Shown: positions 30,334 to 43,020, counted from the stretch's first letter. The stretch: DNA of 64,000 bases from Pictodentalium vernedei (GCA_031216915.1 CM062297.1:176876356-176940355); one strand, 5' to 3'. Numbers and translations are program-made. Notes: generated by a model not told the origin, from the letters alone.

Positions 30334-33300
30334 TCCCCGCATTTGAAAAATTGCGGGGATATATTGGTTGTCTCCGTCCGTCCGTCCGTCCGTCCGTCCG
30401 TCCGTACGTCCGGGAATGGTTTCCGGCGAAAAACTCCTAGGGGTTTCAATTCAAAACATTGAAAGTGTGTTCATGTTCATTCATAAGATCTGTAGATGTG
30501 CATAAAGGTTTTGGATTTTTTGATTATTCGGCCCTCGGGGACGTAAGGGGCACCACTTTTGTCGTTAGATGAATGGTTTCCGGCGAAAAACTCCTAGGGG
30601 TTTCAATTCGAAACATTGAAAGTGTGTTCATGTTCATTCATAGGGTCTGTAGATGTGCATAAAGGATTTGGATTCTTGATTCGGCCCCGTGGGGCGCAAT
30701 GGGCACCATTTTTGTCGTTAGAGGAACGGTTTCCGGAGAAAAACTGCTTGGAGTTTCAATTCGAAACACTGAAAGTGTGTTCATGTTCATTAGTAGGGTC
30801 TGTAGATGTGCATAAAGGTTTTGGATTTTTTATTCGGCCCCGAGGGGCGTAAGGGGCACCATTTTTGTCGTTAGAGGAATGAATTTCAGAGAAAAACTCC
30901 TAGGGGTTTCAATTCGAAACACTAAAAGTGTGTTCATGTTAATCAATAGGGCTTTTAGATGTGCATAAAGGTTTTGGATTTCTGATTCGGCCCTCGGGGG
31001 CGTAAGGGGCACCACTTTTGTCGTTAGAGGAATGGTTTCCGGCGAAAAACTCCTAGGGGTTTCAATTCGAAACATTGAAAGTGTGTTCATGTTCATTCAT
31101 AGGGTCTGTAGATGTGCATAAAGGTTTTGGATTTTTGATTCGGCCCCGAGGGGCGCAAGGGGCATCATTTTTGTCGTTAGAGGAATGGTTTCTGGCGAAA
31201 AACTGCTAGGATTTTCAATTCAAAACACTGAAAGTGTGTTCATGTTCATTAGTAGGGTCTGTAGATGTGCATAAAGGTTTTGGATTTTTGATTCGGTCCC
31301 GAGGGGCGCAAGGGGCACCATTTTTGTCGTTAGAGGAATGGTTTCCGGAGAAAAACTCCTAGGGGTTTCAATTCGAAACACTAAAAGTGTGTTCATGTTA
31401 ATCAATAGGGTCTGTAAATGTGCATAAAGGTTTTGGATTTTTTATTCGGCCCCGAGGGGCGTAAGGGGCACCACTTTTGTCGTTAGAGGAATGGTTTCCG
31501 GCGAAAAACTCCTAGGGGTTTCAATTCGAAACATTGAAAGTGTGTTCATGTTCATTCATAGGGTCTGTAGATGTGCATAAAGGTTTTGGATTTTTGATTC
31601 GGCCCCGAGGGGCGCAATGGGCCCCATTTTTGTCGTTAGAGGAATGGTTTCCGGAGAAAAACTCCTAGGGGTTTCAATTCGAAACACTAAAAGTGTGTTC
31701 ATGTTAATCAATAGGGTCTGTAGATGTGCATAAAGGTTTTGGATATTTGATTCGGCCCCGAGGGGCGCAATGGGCCCCATTTTTGTCGTTAGAGGAATGG
31801 TTTCCGGAGAAAAACTCCTAGGGGTTTCAATTCGAAACACTAAAAGTGTGTTCATGTTAATCAATAGGGTCTGTAGATGTGCATAAAGGTTTTGGATTTT
31901 TTATTCGGCCCCAAGAGGCGCAAGGGGCACCATTTTTGTCGTTAGAGGAATGGTTTCTGGAGAAAAACTCCTCGGGGTTTCAATTTGAAACACTGAAAGT
32001 GTGTTCATGTTAATCAATAGGGTCTGTAGATGTGCATAAAGGTTTTGGATTTTTGATTCGGCTTCGAGGGGCGCAAGGGGCTCCATTTAGAGGAGTGGTT
32101 TCCGGCGAAAAACTCCTAGGGGTTTCAATTCGAAACACTAAAAGTGTGTTCATGTTAATCAATAGGGTCTGTAAATGTGCATAAAGGTTTTGGATTTTTG
32201 ATTCGGCCCCGAGGGGCGCAAGGGGCACCACTTTTGTCGTTAGAGGAATGGTTTCCGGCGAAATACTCCTAGGGGTTTCAATTCGAAACATTGAAAGTGT
32301 GTTCATGTTCATTCATAGGGTCTGTAGATGTGCATAAAGGTTTTGGATTTTTGATTCGGCCCCGAGGGGCGCAATGGGCCCCATTTTTGTCCTTAGAGGA
32401 ATGGTTTCCGGAGAAAAACTCCTAGGGGTTTCAATTCGAAACACTAAAAGTGTGTTCATGTTAATCAATAGGGTCTGTAGATGTGCATAAAGGTTTTGGA
32501 TTTTTTATTCGGCCCCAAGGGGCGCAAGGGGCACCATTTTTGTCGTTAGAGGAATGGTTTCTGGAGAAAAACTCCTCGGGGTTTCAATTTGAAACACTGA
32601 AAGTGTGTTCATGTTAATCAATAGGGTCTGTAGATGTGCATAAAGGTTTTGGATTTTTGATTCGGCTTCGAGGGGCGCAAGGGGCTCCATTTAGAGGAGT
32701 GGTTTCCGGCGAAAAACTCCTAGTGGTTTCAATTCGAAACACTGAAACTTCGTTCATCTTCATTAATAGGGTCTGTAGATGTGCATAAAGGCTTTGGATT
32801 TTTTATTCGGCTTCGAGGGGCACAGGGGGCACCATTTTTGTTGTTAGAGGAATGGTTTCCGGCGAAAAACTCCTAGGGGTTTCAATTCGAAACATTGAAA
32901 GTGTGTTCATCTTCATTAATAGGGTCTGTAGATGTGCATAAATGTTTTGGATTTTTTATTCGGCCCCAAGGGGCACCATTTTTGTCGTTAGAGGAATGGT
33001 TTCCAGAGAAAAACTCCTAGGGGTTTCAATTCGAAACACTGGAAGTGTGTTCATGTTAATCAATAGGGCCTGTAGATGTGCGTAAAGGTTTTGTATTTTT
33101 GATTCAGCTTCGGAGGGCGCAAGGGGCACCATTTTTGTCGTTAGAGGAATGGTTTCCGGAAAAAAACTCCCAGGGTTTCAATTCGAAACACTGGAAGTGT
33201 GTTCATGTTAATCAATTGGGTCTGTAGATGTACATAAAGGTTTTGGATTTTTATTCGGCTTCGAGGGGTGCAAGGGGCACCATTTTTGTCGTTAGAAGAA

Positions 33301-34914
33301 TGGTTTCCGGAGAAAAACTCCTAGGGGTTTCAATTCGAAACATTGAAAGTGTGTTCATGTTCATTCATAGGGTCTGTAGATGTGCATAAAGGTTTTGGAT
33401 TTTTGATTCGGCCCTCGGGGGCGCAAGGGCCACCACTTTTGTCGTTAGAGGAATGGTTTCCAGTGAAAAACTCCTAGGGGCTTCAATTCGAAACACTAAA
33501 AGTGTGTTCATGTTAATCAATAGGATCTGTAGATGTGCATAAAGGTTTTGGATTTTTGATTTGGCCCGATGGGTGCAGGGGGCACCATTTCTGTCGTTAG
33601 AGGAATGGTTTCCGGAGAAAAACTCCTAGGGGTTTCAGTTCGAAACACTGAAAGTGTGTTCATGTTAATCAATAGCGCGTCTGTAGATGTGCATAAAGGT
33701 TTTGGGTTTTTGATTCGCCCACGAGGGGTGCAAGGGGCACCACTTTTGTCGTTAGAGGAATTGTTTCCGGCGAAAAACTCCTAGGGGTTTGAATTCGAAA
33801 AACTGAAAGTGTGTTCATGTTCATTGATAGGGTCTGTAGATGTGCATAAAGGTTTTGGGTTTTTTATTCGGCGCCAGGGGGCGCAAGGGCCACCACTTTT
33901 GTCGTTAGAGGAATGGTTTCGAGTGAAAAACTCCTAGGGGTTTCAATTCGAAAAAATGAAAGTGTGTTCATTTTAATCAATAGGGTCTGTAGATGTGTAT
34001 AAAGGTTTTGGATTTTTGGTTCGGCCCCGAGGGGCGCAAAGAGGCACCATTTTTGTTGTTAGAGGAATGGTTTATTCATTAAATGAATTAATGAATTATT
34101 CATGTAATAACTTTTTTCCCAAGAAATTAAATGACACAATTGGCATTTTGAAGACTGATAAGATGTTCATTCTACAAGAACTTGTGAACTTTTTAGTGGT
34201 AGAGGTATTCCCCTTTTAGAACTAACACACTGAATTATTTTTACAGACACATGTTATGCTATATCATAATGTTTAACAAACATTTTTCTTTCAGTTAAAA
34301 TAAATGAGATTAATATGAATAATTTGATGGTGGTACTATTTTTTTCTTTTCAGATTTTTCAAGTCTTTCAGTGCAGTGTTCTGAAGTGCAGAAACTGCTC
34401 TTGTCAATGAAAACAATCACTGTTGCTCCACAATATAACTTTTATGCATATTTACAGGTTTTTAAAACAGTGTTTCTGTATCTGCTATAATAAACATAAA
34501 AGAGAGAAGTGGGTAATATTATTATATATGTATATCTTCCGGCCGTGTGTAATTTTGTCAGACTGTTCTTCTCAGTATAAATATCAAATCATTGTATAAA
34601 ATGAAACATTTAGCTGGCGTAGCACAAATATTATTAACCATTCAGTCCAAAAGTTTATTGCCATTAACTTCAATTGCAACAGTAATTGTTGTCACATTCT
34701 GATAATAATTTACTTGTTTGTAGTATTTTATATAAAATGTGTAATCAAATATTAACATTTGATTATTTTCTTACAAAGTTTGTATCTGTGGGATTGCGTA
34801 TAAGTGTGGTCTGCATAATCTTTTCAATTCTGTGTCACCAATTTACCAATAATCACAAGTGCGAATGCGGGGATATACTATAGTGTGCTTTGCACACAAA
34901 TGACACCCCTCTAG
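30334..34914 (+). mobile_element. Helitron-like element carrying a satellite array
   Basis: Inserted between A (30333) and T (34915) with no target duplication. The 5' end is TCCCCGCATTTGAAAAATTGCGGGGA (5' TC, terminal hairpin). The 3' end is hairpin GTGTGCTTTGCACAC, then AAATGACACCCCT and CTAG. These are Helitron termini. GCGGGGATATA occurs just inside the left hairpin and again near 34868, i.e. as direct sub-terminal repeats. A (CCGT)n tract follows the 5' end (30376-30411). The interior is the 153-bp array plus about 800 bp of AT-rich sequence (34080-34860). No Rep/helicase gene, so non-autonomous, resembling Helentron-type elements with central tandem repeats. Confidence 0.75.
30414..34075. 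repeat. satellite array, about 24 units of about 153 bp
   Basis: The unit contains AATGGTTTCCGGCGAAAAAC, GGGTTTCAATTCGAAACA, TGTGTTCATGTT, TCTGTAGATGTGCATAAAGG and TTCGGCCCCGAGGGGCGCAA. Spacing of TGTGCATAAAGG is mostly 151-155 bases. Because 153 is 51 codons, the minus strand shows long repeated open frames; these are by-products. Units at 31870-32110 recur almost exactly at 32470-32710 (a four-unit step of about 604 bases), a higher-order block. Confidence 0.9.
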
Positions 34915-35480
34915 TTAATTTGGTTACCTCGTAGATTTCTAAAGGTCGAAAAGTTGAAAGTTCTTTTTCTGATGGTCTCTGATGGATGTCAATTTTGTCT
35001 ACCTTTTTGTTGTGTTGTGAATTTTTTCTTCAATTAATTTTTTTTTCTAATGAAGAACTCGTCAAATTGATCAGCTAATTTCAATGGATCATCGTGTGGT
35101 GGTAATGACACACTTTGTTTTTCTGTACACAGATCTTTAACAACTTTAAACCGGTTTTTTGCTGTCACGATTACAAGCTTCAACACATGCTGTGTAGTAA
35201 GATTTTCTGGCATCTTTTAGTTTGTAGGAGAACTGGTTATGAATAGTCAGATATGTTGCTTCCTCTTTGTAAGAATTAGATCTATTCCGCTCTTGCTTTC
35301 GACGGTTAGCTTTCAGAGTTCACAGTTCGTTGGTAAACCAGGGTATACTTGGCCGAATAATAAATGTTTTTGTTTTCAGAGGAGCATGCTCATCAAGTAG
35401 ACGGGACACTGTGTTGTTGTATGATTTCGCCAGATCATCCAGGTTAGCACCCCTGCCCTTCTTGCCCTCGTGAGCTTCCG

Positions 35481-37133
35481 GGGCCCTTGCTATTCTTGGC
35501 AGCTGTCAAGCCTCATTGCCCACTCTTGCAACTTTCGTTTAGTTTCGCTGACTTGATATGGTTGGATGTTCTTGAGGTAAGCTGCACCTGTTCACGTCCC
35601 AACGTTTTCCACACTATCGAAAGCCAACATCTTTATAAGCAGTCCAGTTTTTAAACTATCACTATGTACAAAATAATGCTGAATTGAGGTACACGTGTGA
35701 ACGTGCGCAAATATGGAGAATCAAGACCGTGCGCAAACATGGAGGAGTAAAGTAATCAAGAGAAGTCGCCAACACTCGTGAATGCGGTTATTTCTTCCTC
35801 GCGAACAAAATGTGGCGAAGCTGTCATTATTCTACTTTTTAAGGCTCAAAAATGAAGTACGCAGTATGCCGAAAGATCTGATATAATGGATTAGGGCGAC
35901 TATATATGCATCATGAAGGAATGGGATCAAAGTTTACCGATGAGCAAGTTTTTGAGACCAGTGTTCCGGAATACCAATCATGTGTACGTGCTGAATACGA
36001 GTGGGTAATTGTGTGTTGCTAACATTGTTCATGGCGTTGTGGGCACACTTGAGGTTCCTAGATCTGTCGATACTGACTTCCTCTTTCTCTGGAGCTATCA
36101 GCGATGCTCAAGCCGTCGTCCATGGCTCAGGTGGAGAAGGGGAGTTGGATACGATAGAACGATAGAACTAAGCATGAACATACTCATAACTAGGGTTTCC
36201 ATTTCCATTGGGGTTCTGAAAGAGTAATACTACTCAAACACGGAATTTCTATGCAGCTGTCCTGGAAGATCGAGTTCACTTTTTTAAACTGCGTGTTCTG
36301 GCTACATCGACATAACATCTAACAAATAAGCTCCTCTCCTTTCTTCATTCACTTCAAATCAAGGAGATATTCTGTTTTAAAATATACCAGTATTCAAGTA
36401 CGCCGCACAGCTCAAGACCTACGTCAATCCGCCTGTTGCAAATGATGCAACACTTGTGTGTTTGTGAATTAATTTGGAGACGACTAACAAACGATAATAA
36501 GCTTGATGTCCAATCCATTCTTTTTTCCTTCGTAATATATATTTCTCGTTTTGGGTTTGTTTGGGGGTTTGGGTTTTGGGGTTTTTTTTAAATTAAATTT
36601 CTCTGCCAGTGCGGCACTGAATATGTATAAATGTTGTTTCACCTAACATCCAAATTAGGGTAAATTTCCGTGGTGGTTTGTTTATTGCCTCTTTGACCTC
36701 ATACAATGAAAAGATAGACCTACCTGTTTCAGTCAAGGGAAGCAACCCTCGATTAACTGATATTGGGTTGGGCTTAAGTGAATGATTCGATTTAACTGGG
36801 CGTTTGATTCTAACGGAGCGATTTGAGTGGTGAAATCAGTCCAAGATTTCATGATGTACGTTGTTCGAAACATAAACGGGAGTATTCCGAAGAAGATCTG
36901 GAATTAGGTGCAGTATTGTCGGGAATACGTGGCGCATGGTCTCTGTGGATTGTAGAAGATTAAGTCATTTGTGGCTGGAAACGGGAATTCTTGGAGAAAC
37001 CGTGCAAGATAAATAAGATCGCGGCCTCCAAAAAGTCCAAGAATTGACAGAATAGGGATTGAATAAACAGAAACGAGAATTCCAGAAACATCTGAACCAG
37101 TAAAACTCATATTGCATCGAACATACACTGCTA
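35481..37133. other. intergenic, no gene supported
   Basis: A G/T-rich tract GGGTTTGTTTGGGGGTTTGG at about 36553-36590. The segment 36870-36960 (+) reads REYSEEDLELGAVLSGIRG, which might be a decayed helix-turn-helix of a transposase, but stops follow. Nothing else. Confidence 0.35.
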
Positions 37134-37637
37134 AACATATGGGTTCTCTTTAGAACCAAAACTGGTTCTAATCTTGTCCCTGAGATGGAACCAGTTTTGT
37201 TTAAACGGTATTTATTTCAAATCAAATAAATTTACCAAGATGAGCGTTCAATTTTAACAGAATATTACATGAACTGAAGTAGATTCAGCAGTAAACTTGG
37301 AGCTTATTCAACGCAGTCGCCAAACATTTTGAAACAAAGGAGATATGAACAGTTGGCATATCGAACCAGTTTTGGTTCTGTATAGAACCAAAACTGGTTC
37401 GATATGCCAACTGTTCATATCTCCTTTGCTTAATAATGATTTGAGACAACCTCGTATGAGCTCTAAACTTACGGCTGAAACCCCCTCAATTTATGTTTAA
37501 TATTTAATATTTAGTGTTAATCTTTATAAATTTATTTGATTTGAAATAAATACTGTTTAAACAGAACTGGTTCCATCCCAGGGACAAGATCAGAACCAGT
37601 TTTGGATCTAAAGAGAACCTATATTTTTTGCAGTGTA
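37134..37637. mobile_element. TA-flanked long fold-back MITE, family L
   Basis: Ends CACTGCTAAACATATGGGTTCTCTTTAGA and complement between TA dinucleotides (37134-37135, 37636-37637). Long inverted arms include GAACCAAAACTGGTTC, AACTGGTTCCATC and TTATTTCAAATCAAATAAAT. The centre (37327-37428) is a second perfect hairpin AGGAGATATGAACAGTTGGC. GGTTCTAGAACC-type blocks recur in both arms. TA duplication suggests Tc1/mariner affinity. No transposase. Confidence 0.65.
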
Positions 37638-38948
37638 CGCCCACCACGTTATCAAGATAATTTCACTACGTGCTGTCCATACTTACAATCAAGCTCTGAA
37701 GCTGATGTTTTTATGGCCTGGAACCAGCCTAGCCCTCAAATACGTCATCGTCTGTGTTTAGATTCACTCGTCTTGAATAGTTCAGTTGGATGAAAAAGCG
37801 AACTGGTATATTCCGTACGATCGGTTCTGAAAAATTTCACAAAGATTCATTTTCTTTGAATAAAAGCTAGAAATGTTTCCCAATCGACACTTGATTGAGG
37901 TTTAATACCCGGAACGGAAATTTCACATATCTGCGGCTTCAGGTTCTGAAAGTCAATCACGATACCTGAGAAATTCATAGACCATGGTATCAATGATTGC
38001 GTATTATAGTTTATAAGATTACGGGGAATATCAATTCCTCCCGAGACCGGCAACGCCGTTGGAGTTATGGTTTAATCTCTTGAACGGGAATTTCCCGGTT
38101 GCCGGTTTTGAAAATGTGTTCTGATGCCTGGGAAATTCATAGACTAGAATCGGAAATCAAAGGTTGTCCTATGAATTTTCCGGGTACCGTGTCTGAAATT
38201 CCCGGTATCGTGAGTGACTTTCAAAAATTAGAACCAGAAAATTCCCGATCCCGGAATTAAACCCAACACTTTATGGCATCGGCATTTTGGTGACATTATC
38301 ATCTGAAATGAAGACTGCCCATAGCTGTAGTTTTAAGATACGCCGCGGATAGTTTAGTTTAAAAGGGATTTGACAAAAGGGATTGGACAACAAGTTCTGA
38401 ACCCTTAAGACATGTCCTCTCCCTTGTATACGATTAACAAGTAAATGCAGCATTTGCTCAATATTTACCCAGCAGAATAAACAATACTCTATTGAAGATA
38501 GCAATGGTGTTATGGTGGTAGACATTCAGAGAAAGAAAAAGAGAGAGAAGAAAAGAAGGGAATTGACCCCATGTACTCATGAAAAAAATATCAAACTGTA
38601 TCCAGCCAACTCACTAGGCCGCAACGCTCCAGGAGAGCCCCATCACTGCAAGGTGCGCGCAATGTTTTTTCATCACATGTAAAGTTGGTAAGCTGCGTCT
38701 AACGACATATCGTCATGTGGGAATCACAATGTTCTATCTTCCACTTTATTACATGTCCATGCAGTCTCTCTTATGCAATACGGCGTGCAATACGGCTGTG
38801 CAATACGGAATTCCGTATTGCACACCAACCTGTTCCAACCGGGGCTTTTTTTATGCAATGCGACTGCATAAAGTGCATGGTGTTTACCACCGTTGATAGA
38901 AAAGAAAATTAGGTCAGTAGGTGCTTGGGTCATGTAATAAATACAAAA
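37638..38948. other. intergenic with small inverted repeats
   Basis: The end of the repeated coding-like segment (see 26370-26612) reaches 37793. About 37900-38265 contains repeated TTCCCGGT/ACCGGGAA and GGGAAATTCATAGAC pieces in both orientations, a decayed fold-back. A hairpin GTGCAATACGGAATTCCGTATTGCAC is at 38798-38823, with further TGCAATACGG repeats beside it. A plus-strand A/G-rich tract lies at 38530-38560. Confidence 0.45.
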
Positions 38949-39096
38949 CCACATGTATGTTTCAATGAGTCGTTTTATATTCAATTCGTCAGATATGCGT
39001 AGAAAGAAAACGTCTCGACCTTCGGTCTCGACGTTTTCTTCCTACGCACATCTGACTCATTGAATACAAAACGACTCATTGAAACATACATGTAGT
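38949..39096. repeat. long hairpin
   Basis: Arms ACATGTATGTTTCAATGAGT ... GCGTAGAAAGAAAACGTCTCGA and complement around CCTTCGG. The right arm contains an extra tandem copy of TGAATACAAAACGACTCAT (39058-39078). Confidence 0.65.
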
Positions 39097-40218
39097 TTTG
39101 TCTATGGACCTTATGGTTCTCGCGTGACGATATGTTGTGGGGACATAGTTGCAAGTGGTCTATAACCCTAACCTTTCATTGTCTTACATGCGTGTAATTA
39201 CTACAAGTTTGCGGACGGTTTGGATAAAAACAAATGGGTTTTAAATGTTTATTGTTTGTTTAGTAATATATAGGGTTAATTTCAACATGTGTAGCTATTC
39301 CATAAATATGGCACAGGATAGTCAAGTTTCTCCGTCTGTTGTTAGTTCTTTAACTAACACGAAAGACAGACGACACTTGCAAATAAAATTCTTGAATAAC
39401 CTTTCTTCCGTTTTCTGTGCCAAAACACAATTATGTTGATACCTTTATATTTTAAAGGGAATTAAGTACTTATTGATTGTACTATCTATAACTGGGGCAG
39501 GAAAGATACCTGCATGTCTTTGTAAGTGAAGGCACATCGCATTACGTCAACGGCCGTCTGCGCTCAAGTTTCCACAAAAAGTGAGTAAACAGCCCATAAC
39601 AGAGTCACATTTCAGTCAGAAAGCTTGACCTTCAATAGGTAATCAAAACACCTAATACACCAAAAGTTTTAATGAGTTGCATACCACACCCGTATTTCCT
39701 TCCCTTCGTATGTCACAATTTTTAACGTCCGCCCCTATTACCACAGTGCGCCCGTGGATACCAATGTACCATAACAAATGCTACAGCAAGCCTGTGCCCC
39801 CAAAGAAGTCTCTGTCAAACACAATACACGATGAAAACGCGTGTTGTCGTAAAATACGATGCGCATGACGTCATGTATTGGCATGATATTCTCATCACAA
39901 CATGATTGCTCATGCGCGTTACCATTACAGCCCATGTGTCTCCTACAACGCAACACGGGGTGATTTCATTTCTGGTTTCCAGAAAGGTATCCAGAAGATA
40001 AGTGACGTTTTGCTCGTGATATATTACTTACGCATCCTGTATTATTCGTCGAGGTGGTGTATATTTTATTACAAAATCTTTCATAAATTTATGATACTGT
40101 GAAAATCAGATTTCCAATTTTTAATTAATTTTTATTTGAAAAAATACTTCTTTTCCATTCCAAACTGCTATTTGCAAGGAAAAACCACCTCACTCCGCAC
40201 GTCTCCTGCAAAATATCA
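39097..40218. other. intergenic; fragment of a family B MITE
   Basis: 39351-39420 (GACAGACGACACTTGCAAATAAAATTCTTGAATAAC) is the sub-terminal part of a family B MITE. No gene or other repeat recognised. Confidence 0.4.
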
Positions 40219-40449
40219 GTGCGGCCGCCGTAGACTGGTCATTTTCCACGAGAGTGCAATATTTCCACGAAGTCAATAATTATCATATGAATAATCATCA
40301 AAAATTTAATGAGTGAAACGCCGGGTAAAACCCGGTGCTTCATTAATTACCATTTTGCTGATGATGATAATTATAAGCTGGTGAATGCATGCATGGCCAT
40401 CACCGCCCACGCGTGGACTACGGCCAGTCCACGGCGGCTATGCTGTACA
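40219..40449. mobile_element. MITE family I, copy 3
   Basis: GCGGCCGCCGTAGACTGGTC ... GGCCAGTCCACGGCGGC ends; central GCCGGGTAAAACCCGGTGCTTCATTAAT hairpin; GCGTGGACTACGGCCAGTCC subterminal block. Confidence 0.75.
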
Positions 40450-42829
40450 CCGTTTAGTTATATAGTGAAGTTCTTTTTACCCAGGTACAACATTGTGGTT
40501 GTAACCACGTTGTGGTAACATTTCAATGTTGTGACTATAATGTTGACGGACAGGACAATTGTGCATTCCCAATTCTTCTTACTTAGCGTTGTAGTTACCA
40601 CGTGAACCCGTTATGACAACCCAGCCGTACGGCAACTTGTTACTTAGCGTTGTGCACACGCACGCCACTGAAAACATTGGGGGGCAACACAAACATTTTA
40701 CAACATTTAATGTCCTTTTACTTGGCGCTGTAGCCATCTTTTGACGGTACTGCTGTTGTTTGTAGGAAAGTCTTGGCTGTGTACACAGAATGTAGCTTGT
40801 AAATGGCTACAAAGACAACTGTTTTATTGCAGCAAAATGGCCAACTTGAGTTGGAATTAGGCAAATAAGAGTTAACGCCCTTTTTCTTGACTCCATTGGA
40901 AGGTTGTGAATACGTTTGGGCTCCACAACTATATTGCATTATTCAACAATTTCTCATTTAACGACGTACGTAGACTTGTGGAAATGTAGAGACGGACTGG
41001 CCGTATTGGAGCCCCCACGCCCCCCCCCCCCCCCACCACCACCACCAGGGCCCCCAAAATTGAAACACCACAACATCTGCATGTGAATGAAATTTAGTGA
41101 AAATGACCAAAATGTGAAGTGGATCTGATTGCATAGACTATCGGTTTATCGAAATACCCTCTATGTGGTCTGACATTAGCAGTCCACATAAGGGTATTTC
41201 GTTATACCAGCAGTCTAGTCTGCCATTGATTGGCCAGATGCGAGGAAACGGCGTTCTTTCGGTTCACAAAATCGAAAAACTTTCCCACTGGGCCGAACTA
41301 CCCTCGATGTGGACTTCCACTGATCGCTCAGATGCAAGGGCGAAACCTGTTTTTCAGTTCGAAATATCGAAATTTTGTCTCGGACCGGGACCCCTTGATA
41401 CATTTCCCTGCAACTTGTTTGGCCCAGTTCGTCCCTTGTAGTGGTTCGACACAACTTTCCTTTTAGTAACTAACAACGTTGCGGCTAAATTGTGTGCTCG
41501 TTGGATGTTTGATTTGTGTGTGTCCTCTTATTGTTTTCCATTAGTTTTTTTTTTTTTATGGTGGGGGGGGGGTATGGTTTGGGGTGGGAGGGGAGGGGAG
41601 GGGAGGAGAGGGGGTTGCATTATTTAATTTATTTGCCAGATCCTCACAATGTATAAGGTCGAGCGAGAGAAATGCCCCAAATGGTCAAAATCAGCTCAGC
41701 TGTATTTTGAAGCTTTAGTCAGGTCGTGTTATTAAACCCATTTTAACTGGACAATTGGCCAGTAAGGCAGTAAGCTACCATAACTCTTTCGGTGGCTGTG
41801 ACAAAGACAAATGTGACCTTGACTGAGCCAGATGAAGTCCAAAATTCCATATAGATGACATATCACCGATTGAGTGCAACAAGACAACATCTGCATTGCT
41901 TCAGCATTGGCAGAGATGACGCCTTGTTGCACTCAACAGATGATATACCACCACTTGCCAAATCCGCAACACTCTACCATGTCAAGTGGGCGAAATGAAG
42001 CAGAATGTGCACCTGAAAATCGTTTCAGAATTGCTCATACAAGTTTAAAATGTTCCAAGAATGATGAGTTGTTATGTCATATTATTTGAAGGGAGGCTTG
42101 TACCACTATTTGAATGAAGAACTTTTTTGACTAATTTCATACAACATTGAAACTTGCTATACAATCATTACAAAAAAGCGGTGCATTCCTACCTACTGTA
42201 AGGCAATACGCTATTCAAAACTTTAGAAGGAAGTTATTCCCCTGACAGTGATGCAGGTTTGGTATATGATGAAAAAAATCACCTCTAGAAGTCAATTAAT
42301 ATTACGGATCATATTACCTGGCATTACCAATTCAGCTACCTCACTATCAGGTGCGCCGGAAGCACTTCAGGGCAGGGGAGGGGTCAGTTCCCTGGAAAAG
42401 GGTATTGCTAGCACTAGCAGCCCCGCCATGCCATGCCATGCCATGCCGAAGCATGCATGTTTCGGGGGTCGAAGGCCCGAGGTGGGAGAGTTTGAAAGGA
42501 GGTGTCCCCCTCTCGATAGGAGGTGGACCCCCCCCCCCCCCCCATACTGAATTTTGAAAGCTCCCAGAACGAATCTGGGGTGTATTTTAGCTTTACTTCG
42601 AGAATACTTCATTGAAAAAGATTGAGTGACGAATCTGGGAAGGGCTTTGCCTGCTCCCTCTCGCTCCCGTGGATTGCAGATGCACCCTCTGCCCCCGTGC
42701 TTCCGGCCCCCCTGTTGATTATCTATGATGAGTTTTTTTATAATGTTTTTATCATATCAAGTCAAGAAATTTAACTGTAGCAGAAATTCAATCATGGATC
42801 AACATTAGAGGGCTGCTGAATTATTTCTC
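40450..42829. other. intergenic; one hairpin and low-complexity tracts
   Basis: A hairpin with arms TATCGAAATACCCTCTATGTGG and AGTCCACATAAGGGTATTTCG (41154-41204). TTGTGGTTGTAACCACGTTGTG near 40491-40516. Poly-C at 41023-41037 and 42530-42543, G-rich at 41563-41615, a CCATG repeat at 42425-42447. Open frames at 41163-41454 and 42248-42612 follow these tracts and are not credible genes. Confidence 0.45.
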
Positions 42830-43020
42830 TGTGTGAAGATTTATTCATAAGGAAATGTTTTATTACAATTTATTGAGGAGTGCCTTGAAGAGGCACTTTG
42901 CAATAAATGGTAACAAAGTGAATCCAAATGAAGAAATTAAACGTAGCAGAAATTGAATTGTGTATTAACTGGTTGAGTTGTAACAGGGTCGGTGTGGGCA
43001 CAGTCTTTCGCAAGGGTTAA
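42830..43020. mobile_element. decayed family C-related MITE segment
   Basis: TTTTATTACAATTTATTGAGGAGTGCC and TATTAACTGGTTGAG resemble the centre and flank of 20657-21207; ends with AAGGGTTAAC near 43014. The left TTAA end is not clear. Confidence 0.3.

Larger units (their letters stand above)
28545..35480 (-). pseudogene. L2/CR1-type LINE ORF2 split by a Helitron-like element
   Basis: Minus-strand translation gives, from right to left: a segment with DEHAPLKTKTFIIRPSIPW and WFTNEL near 35300-35440 (start of the RT region), DPLPTSIIKSCVDSLAPVIT near 30230-30300, VPQGSC near 29780, YACDTQVYFSF near 29670 (the RT YADD box with the second residue of the DD pair changed to Cys), SSHLDYCNALLFNLP near 29270, WLPVKYSIIFK near 29130 and LKTYLFKKK near 28890. 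This is the order of CR1/L2/RTE-like ORF2. Several stops and shifts break it. The insert 30334-34914 lies inside the coding region, and its removal leaves the frame open across the joint. The apurinic endonuclease domain is missing. Confidence 0.75.

Noticed and set aside
30830-32690. Several long open frames on the minus strand with repeated LLINMNTLLVFRIETPRSFS
   Set aside because: They are a reading of the 153-bp (51-codon) satellite inside the Helitron-like element. Frame openness follows from the unit length, and there is no start context or non-repeat domain.
41163-41466. Overlapping frames at 41.2-41.5 kb on both strands
   Set aside because: They arise from internal direct repeats (CCCTCGATGTGGACTTCCACTGATCG-like) next to a hairpin; no conserved motif.
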